From Chitinophagales bacterium (lineage in GTDB: Bacteria > Bacteroidota > Bacteroidia > Chitinophagales > UBA8649): a stretch of 9,451 nucleotides of DNA. The stretch spans positions 1 to 9,451 of the forward strand of contig JADHRO010000068.1 of the NCBI GenBank assembly GCA_016777395.1, read 5' to 3'. This document shows positions 5,942 to 9,451 of this stretch, one piece after another (the first letter of the stretch is position 1; every line of letters begins with the position of its first letter). The notes beneath the pieces were generated by a model. It was not told the origin of the DNA. It saw nothing but the letters and a program-made list of their open reading frames with translations, and ran no database searches. The translations under genes and the position numbers were made by a program.

Positions 5942-6548
5942 GCTTATTTTCTAAATGTAACTCCTGGGATTGATCAAAAGGAAACTTGCTGCCCAATTTA
6001 ACCTTTGCTCCTAAGTTTAATCCTTGTTGATTGAGATATTGGAGGAATTCTACTGAACTATCAGACACTCCCATAAGTATGAGTTCATCGTTCTCACTGA
6101 AACTAGATAGTTTTCTTAAGGCTAATCTTTGAATATTTCCCGCAGCATCGGGAATCGGATCACCATGAGGATCTGACTTAGGAAAGCCTAAAAACTGGTC
6201 TAATTTAAGAATCAATTCGGGTGACTTAACATGCTCCAGTTGTTCAGCAACCTCATGAACTTGATCCCATCTAAAGCCAAGTTTATCCACTAAAAAAAAT
6301 TCCCAAAGTCGATGTTTCCTCACTAGTCCAACCGCAATAGTTTTACCTTTTTTACTCAAAAAGGCACCCTTATACTTTTCATAAATCACTAAATCCTTAT
6401 CAGCCAATCGCTTAATCATATCCGAAACCGAAGCTGCACTTGTCTCCAGTCTTGCAGAAATTGCATTGGTTGAAGCTGCTGCATCACCATCAGTGCATAT
6501 ATAATACAATGCCTTTAAATAATTCTCTTCCGTTTCAGACAGATTCAT
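5880..6548 (-). CDS. mntR: DtxR/MntR-family metal-dependent transcriptional repressor
   Basis: This 222-residue cytoplasmic repressor has three parts: an N-terminal winged helix (about 1-66, recognition region ETSAASVSDMIKRLADKDLV), a metal-binding and dimer domain (about 67-140) and a C-terminal FeoA/SH3-like domain (about 148-222). Metal ligands can be placed by alignment to DtxR, whose numbering it shares: H79, E83, H98, E102, E105 and H106. Position 102 is Glu, as at the matching site of MntR (E99), not the Cys of iron-sensing DtxR, which favours manganese. The Met/Asp ligand of the N-terminal helix is Asn9 in EENYLKAL; this appears usual for Bacteroidota members. It probably represses the ZIP/barrel operon through the 4221-4258 operators. 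The gene converges on the barrel gene with a 62-nt overlap. Metal choice is inference. Confidence 0.92.
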   Translation of the reverse strand: MNLSETEENYLKALYYICTDGDAAASTNAISARLETSAASVSDMIKRLADKDLVIYEKYKGAFLSKKGKTIAVGLVRKHRLWEFFLVDKLGFRWDQVHEVAEQLEHVKSPELILKLDQFLGFPKSDPHGDPIPDAAGNIQRLALRKLSSFSENDELILMGVSDSSVEFLQYLNQQGLNLGAKVKLGSKFPFDQSQELHLENKLKVVISLHVANSLLVKKVNS

Positions 6549-6587
6549 AGGGTAAAGATAAGAAAGCCCATAATACTATTAAATCCC

Positions 6588-6616
6588 TATTAACAATTTA
6601 GCGCATGTTGTTAATA
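6588..6616. repeat. 9-bp inverted repeat between the divergent mntR and Ppx genes
   Basis: TATTAACAA at 6588-6596 and TTGTTAATA at 6608-6616 are perfect inverted copies around an 11-nt spacer. The repeat lies in the 120-nt divergent intergenic region. Each arm carries an outward-pointing TTG of the -33 type, so it may be an operator, a paired promoter, or both. It is not a DtxR-type box. Confidence 0.6.
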
Positions 6617-6636
6617 CTTAAGTTAGTTTCACTTTG
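6608..6636 (+). promoter_or_regulatory. Candidate promoter for the Ppx/GppA-like gene
   Basis: TTG at 6608-6610 is followed after 18 nt by TCACTTTG at 6629-6636, one base away from TAnnTTTG. This would give a leader of about 25-30 nt before the ATG at 6669. It is the best-fitting candidate in the 120-nt divergent region, but the match is imperfect. Confidence 0.35.
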
Positions 6637-6668
6637 GTATCCCAATGGTAAAATGGCATATTTATTAG

Positions 6669-7544
6669 ATGAAAATGAAGAAAATTGCAGCTATTGACAT
6701 TGGCTCAAATGCAATGCGCTTATTGATTAATAATGTTATTGAGTATCATGGAAGAAAATTATTTAAAAAAGTAGGTATCGTTCGAGTTCCAATTCGATTA
6801 GGGACTGAAGCGTTTACAGAACAAAAGATAAGTGAATACACCCGAAATCGTTTATTAAATGCCCTGCATGCCTTCAAACATCTAATGGAAGCACAGGAAG
6901 TTGCAATGTATAGAGGATGCGCCACAAGTGCCATGAGAGAAGCTGAAAATCGTGCTGATATTATCCAACAAATTAAAGAAGAAACCGGACTGAAGATTGA
7001 AATAATCAACGGTAAAGAAGAGGCTGCAATCATCTATGCAAACCACATTGAAAAATTAATCGATAATAAGCAGGCATATCTTTATGTAGATGTGGGGGGC
7101 GGTAGCACTGAAATTACTTACTTCAAAAATGGCAATGTAGCGAATTCTCGCTCTTTCAATATAGGTACAATCCGTATTCTTAATGATATGGTTAATACAG
7201 CTAAATGGGAGGATTTGCACGCATGGCTAGATGACATTTTAAAAGGGCAACATGTTCAATTAATTGGCTCCGGGGGTAATATTAATAAGGTGGCTAAAAT
7301 TTCTAAAAAAGACCCCAAAGAGCCATTAAGCTACGATTACATTAAAGGATATTATGATACCCTTAAATCGTATACCTATGAAGAGCGTATTTTAAAATTA
7401 GACCTCAACCTAGATAGAGCAGATGTTATTATTCCCGCTATGAAGATTTTTGTTAATATCATGAAGTGGACAAAATCCAAGCAAATTTATGTCCCGAAAG
7501 TTGGATTGGCAGATGGAATTATCAAGCAATTAGCTGAAGTTTAA
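6669..7544 (+). CDS. Ppx/GppA-type phosphatase (exopolyphosphatase-like)
   Basis: This 291-residue soluble protein has the sugar kinase/actin-like fold motifs of the Ppx/GppA family. They are the first phosphate loop AAIDIGSNAMRL (7-18), CATSAMREA (84-92), the catalytic-type glutamate in NGKEEAA (114-120), the second phosphate loop YVDVGGGSTEI (139-149), GSGGN (200-204), LDRADVIIPA (248-257) and the closing GLADGI (279-284). Characterised members hydrolyse inorganic polyphosphate or pppGpp; which applies here cannot be read from the sequence. The length covers the two actin-like domains only, without the C-terminal HD-type domains of E. coli Ppx, as in other short bacterial homologues. ATG at 6675 is an alternative start. 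The gene diverges from mntR, and no polyphosphate kinase gene is seen in the window. Confidence 0.88.
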   Translation: MKMKKIAAIDIGSNAMRLLINNVIEYHGRKLFKKVGIVRVPIRLGTEAFTEQKISEYTRNRLLNALHAFKHLMEAQEVAMYRGCATSAMREAENRADIIQQIKEETGLKIEIINGKEEAAIIYANHIEKLIDNKQAYLYVDVGGGSTEITYFKNGNVANSRSFNIGTIRILNDMVNTAKWEDLHAWLDDILKGQHVQLIGSGGNINKVAKISKKDPKEPLSYDYIKGYYDTLKSYTYEERILKLDLNLDRADVIIPAMKIFVNIMKWTKSKQIYVPKVGLADGIIKQLAEV

Positions 7545-7637
7545 ACACTACTTAGCTTTTTAGTAAAAGAATATGCTATGTTTAGATATGTCTCTTCATC
7601 AATTTCATTAAATTTGAAGCTTTAACCCACAAAAAAT

Positions 7638-9173
7638 ATGGCTCAGCAAGACGATTTATTCAAAAATATAGTTTCACATGCCAAGGAATATGGCTTTGTT
7701 TTTCAATCTTCAGAAATCTATGATGGCCTTGGAGCAGTATATGATTATGGACCAAATGGAAGTGAGTTAAAAAATAACATTAAAACCTATTGGTGGAAAG
7801 CGATGGTTCAAATGCATGAAAATATTGTTGGCCTTGACTCTGCCATTTTTATGGACCCTCAAGTTTGGAAAGCTAGCGGACATGTTGACGCATTTAACGA
7901 CCCGCTAATTGATAATAAGGATAGTAAGAAAAGGTATCGTGCAGATGTTCTGGTAGAAGATCACATCGAAAAAATTAATCAAAAAATTTTGAAGGATGTA
8001 AGCAAAGCGGCTAAACGTTTTGGAGAAGATTTTAATGAAGAGGAGTTTCGATCAACTCATCCGAATGTAACGAGAAGGCAAGAAGAAATTAATAGCATTG
8101 AAGCGAGAATGAAAGCTGCTTTAGAGAATGAAGATCTAGTAGATTTCAAAGCTTTAATCGAAGACCTAGGCATCGCTTGTCCTGTTTCAGGAAGTAAGAA
8201 TTGGACCGATGTGCGTCAATTTAATTTGATGTTCAACACCCAACTGGGCAACATTGCAGGAGAAGAAGGCAAGTTATATCTCCGACCAGAAACCGCTCAA
8301 GGAATTTTTGTCAACTTCCTAAATGTCTTGAATACCTCTCGTCAGCGAATCCCTTTTGGTATTGCCCAGATTGGTAAAGCCTTCAGAAATGAAATCGTTG
8401 CGCGACAATTCATATTTAGAATGCGTGAATTCGAACAAATGGAAATGCAATTCTTTGTGAGACCCGGCGAACAAGAAAAATGGTATACATACTGGAAAGA
8501 AGCTCGGTTGAAGTGGCATAAATCTTTAAGTTTGGGTGATGAAAACTATCGTTTTCACGACCATCTAAAACCTGCTCACTATGCAGATAATGCCTTGGAT
8601 ATTGAATTTAAATTCCCGTTTGGTTTCAAAGAATTAGAAGGAGTGCATTCACGTACAGATTTTGATTTGACCCAGCACCAAGAATTAAGTGGTAAAAAGC
8701 TGCAATATTTTGATCCTGAACTCCAAGAAAGTTATGTCCCCTATGTGGTCGAGACCTCAATCGGTCTTGATAGAATGTTTCTAGCCACCTTGAGTTCCTG
8801 TTATAAAAATGAAGATTTAGGTGAAGGTAATTCGCGAGTTGTTTTGGCCTTACCTCCTGTTTTAGCCCCAGTTAAAGTAGCCATTTTCCCATTAACCAAA
8901 AAAGACGGCTTACCGGATAAGGCTCGAGAAATATTCAATCAACTTCGTTTGGACTTGAACTGTCAATATGAGGAGAAGGACAATATTGGAAAACGCTACC
9001 GTCGACAAGATGCTATCGGAACGCCATATTGCATTACTGTAGACCATCAAACTTTGGAAGACAACACCGTCACCATTCGGGAAAGAGACTCCATGGAACA
9101 AGAACGTATCTCTATCGATCAAGTCAGGCAAGTTGCCTTAGAAAAATGCAGCTGGGGAAAGGTGCTACAGTAG
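7638..9173 (+). CDS. glyS: Glycyl-tRNA synthetase, eukaryotic-type single-chain class II
   Basis: This 511-residue cytoplasmic enzyme charges tRNA-Gly with glycine (EC 6.1.1.14). It is the homodimeric class II form, not the alpha2-beta2 form of E. coli. The N-terminal core has FVFQSSEIYDGLGAVYDYGP (20-39), WKASGHVDAFNDPL (77-90) and YRADVLVEDHI (100-110). A helical insertion covers about 111-175. LYLRPETAQGIF (213-224) and KAFRNEI (247-253) through REFEQMEMQFF (263-273) form the motif 2 region; PYVVETSIGLDRMF (368-381) is motif 3. The anticodon-binding domain starts near 405 (PPVLAPVKVAIFPL) and includes YRRQDAIGTPYC (454-465). All signature parts are present and the length is normal. It is preceded by 93 nt of non-coding sequence without a convincing promoter match. 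Confidence 0.97.
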   Translation: MAQQDDLFKNIVSHAKEYGFVFQSSEIYDGLGAVYDYGPNGSELKNNIKTYWWKAMVQMHENIVGLDSAIFMDPQVWKASGHVDAFNDPLIDNKDSKKRYRADVLVEDHIEKINQKILKDVSKAAKRFGEDFNEEEFRSTHPNVTRRQEEINSIEARMKAALENEDLVDFKALIEDLGIACPVSGSKNWTDVRQFNLMFNTQLGNIAGEEGKLYLRPETAQGIFVNFLNVLNTSRQRIPFGIAQIGKAFRNEIVARQFIFRMREFEQMEMQFFVRPGEQEKWYTYWKEARLKWHKSLSLGDENYRFHDHLKPAHYADNALDIEFKFPFGFKELEGVHSRTDFDLTQHQELSGKKLQYFDPELQESYVPYVVETSIGLDRMFLATLSSCYKNEDLGEGNSRVVLALPPVLAPVKVAIFPLTKKDGLPDKAREIFNQLRLDLNCQYEEKDNIGKRYRRQDAIGTPYCITVDHQTLEDNTVTIRERDSMEQERISIDQVRQVALEKCSWGKVLQ

Positions 9174-9276
9174 ACATATTTTTTTTCTAGATGGCCGCTA
9201 ATAAGTGTATTAATCATCTAAATTTTAAAAGCTTTTTGACTTATATTAATTTGTGATCACCAGCAAGATCAACTCA

Positions 9277-9451
9277 TTAAATGAGGTGCTTCTTTTGTTT
9301 CTTATTGAAGTGCCTATCCATTAAGGGGTGCAGGAAAACAGTAGCTAAAATAATTAGCGCGCCAGTATAAAACCAGCTATTTAAGAACTGGTTTTCTGCA
9401 AAAAAGACAATAGCTAAAGCTATTCCATAAATTGGCTCCATATTCAGAATC
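9277..9451 (-). CDS. C-terminal end of an EamA/DMT-family membrane transporter (partial)
   Basis: On the minus strand an open frame enters from the right edge and runs 57 codons to a TAA (plus-strand tta at 9277-9279). It reads ILNMEPIYGIALAIVFFAEN, then QFLNSWFYTGALIILATVFL and a basic tail HPLMDRHFNKKQKKHLI. The N-x-EPxYGI..A..FF.E pattern followed by a final hydrophobic helix is the end of the second EamA repeat of drug/metabolite transporters, which usually have ten transmembrane helices and about 290-300 residues. Only the last two helices are inside the window. The substrate cannot be told. The gene is convergent with glyS, with 103 nt between the two stop codons. Confidence 0.85.
   Translation of the reverse strand, partial: ILNMEPIYGIALAIVFFAENQFLNSWFYTGALIILATVFLHPLMDRHFNKKQKKHLI

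Noticed and set aside
7581..7596. TTTAGATATGTCTCTT upstream of glyS resembles the DtxR-type operators (12 of 16 bases equal to operator 1).
   Set aside because: The right half loses the palindrome (CTT instead of AAA), it is single, and glyS has no reason for metal control. Chance similarity in AT-rich DNA is likely.
9147..9186. Possible glyS terminator: imperfect TGCAGC/GCTACA stem in the end of the gene, followed by a run of eight T at 9179-9186.
   Set aside because: The stem has a mismatch, an 11-nt loop, and the T run starts about 10 nt after it; it is too weak to call a terminator.
9188..9220. TAGATG...CATCTA inverted repeat between glyS and the EamA gene.
   Set aside because: It has only six AT-rich pairs with a 21-nt loop and no T tract right after it on either strand.
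9254..9285. Small inverted repeats TGATC/GATCA and CTCATT-A-AATGAG near the EamA stop.
   Set aside because: Arms of five or six pairs with short or one-base loops would not form a stable terminator, and such repeats are expected by chance.

Overview
This AT-rich, gene-dense window looks like chromosomal DNA of a Bacteroidota bacterium, most likely a Cytophagales-type marine or environmental species. The pointers are a single-chain eukaryotic-type glycyl-tRNA synthetase, near-absence of Shine-Dalgarno sequences, a promoter matching the Bacteroidota pattern (TTG, about 20 nt, TAnnTTTG), and protein families typical of that phylum. Nine complete genes and two edge-truncated genes are visible. 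No RNA gene, insertion sequence, CRISPR array or prophage was seen.

Positions 1-4190 hold a compact plus-strand light/DNA-repair operon. It contains the 3' end of a probable photolyase-like FAD-binding protein, an FMN-binding flavin reductase-like protein, a 44-residue zinc-ribbon-like DUF2256 protein, a photolyase of the iron-sulfur bacterial cryptochrome/photolyase branch, a metallo-beta-lactamase-fold protein with an altered metal motif, and a DUF1295 membrane protein. Three junctions are 4-nt stop/start overlaps (ATGA, TTGA, ATGA), so translational coupling is likely. The photolyase lacks the cysteines that hold the [4Fe-4S] cluster in characterised members.

Positions 4191-6548 form a metal-homeostasis module. 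A ZIP-family transporter is followed 15 nt later by a predicted outer-membrane beta-barrel protein. A convergent DtxR/MntR-family repressor gene overlaps the barrel gene by 62 nt. In front of the ZIP gene are two 16-bp palindromes of DtxR-box type, 22 bp apart; the first contains a perfect TAnnTTTG promoter element. This supports metal-dependent repression of a ZIP plus barrel operon by the neighbouring repressor.

Positions 6549-9451 hold a divergent intergenic region with a 9-bp inverted repeat, a Ppx/GppA-type phosphatase gene, glyS, and the 3' end of a convergent EamA/DMT-family transporter. Nothing here is wholly foreign. The most noteworthy points are the cluster-less photolyase operon and the self-contained metal regulon that links an uncharacterised outer-membrane barrel to a ZIP importer.
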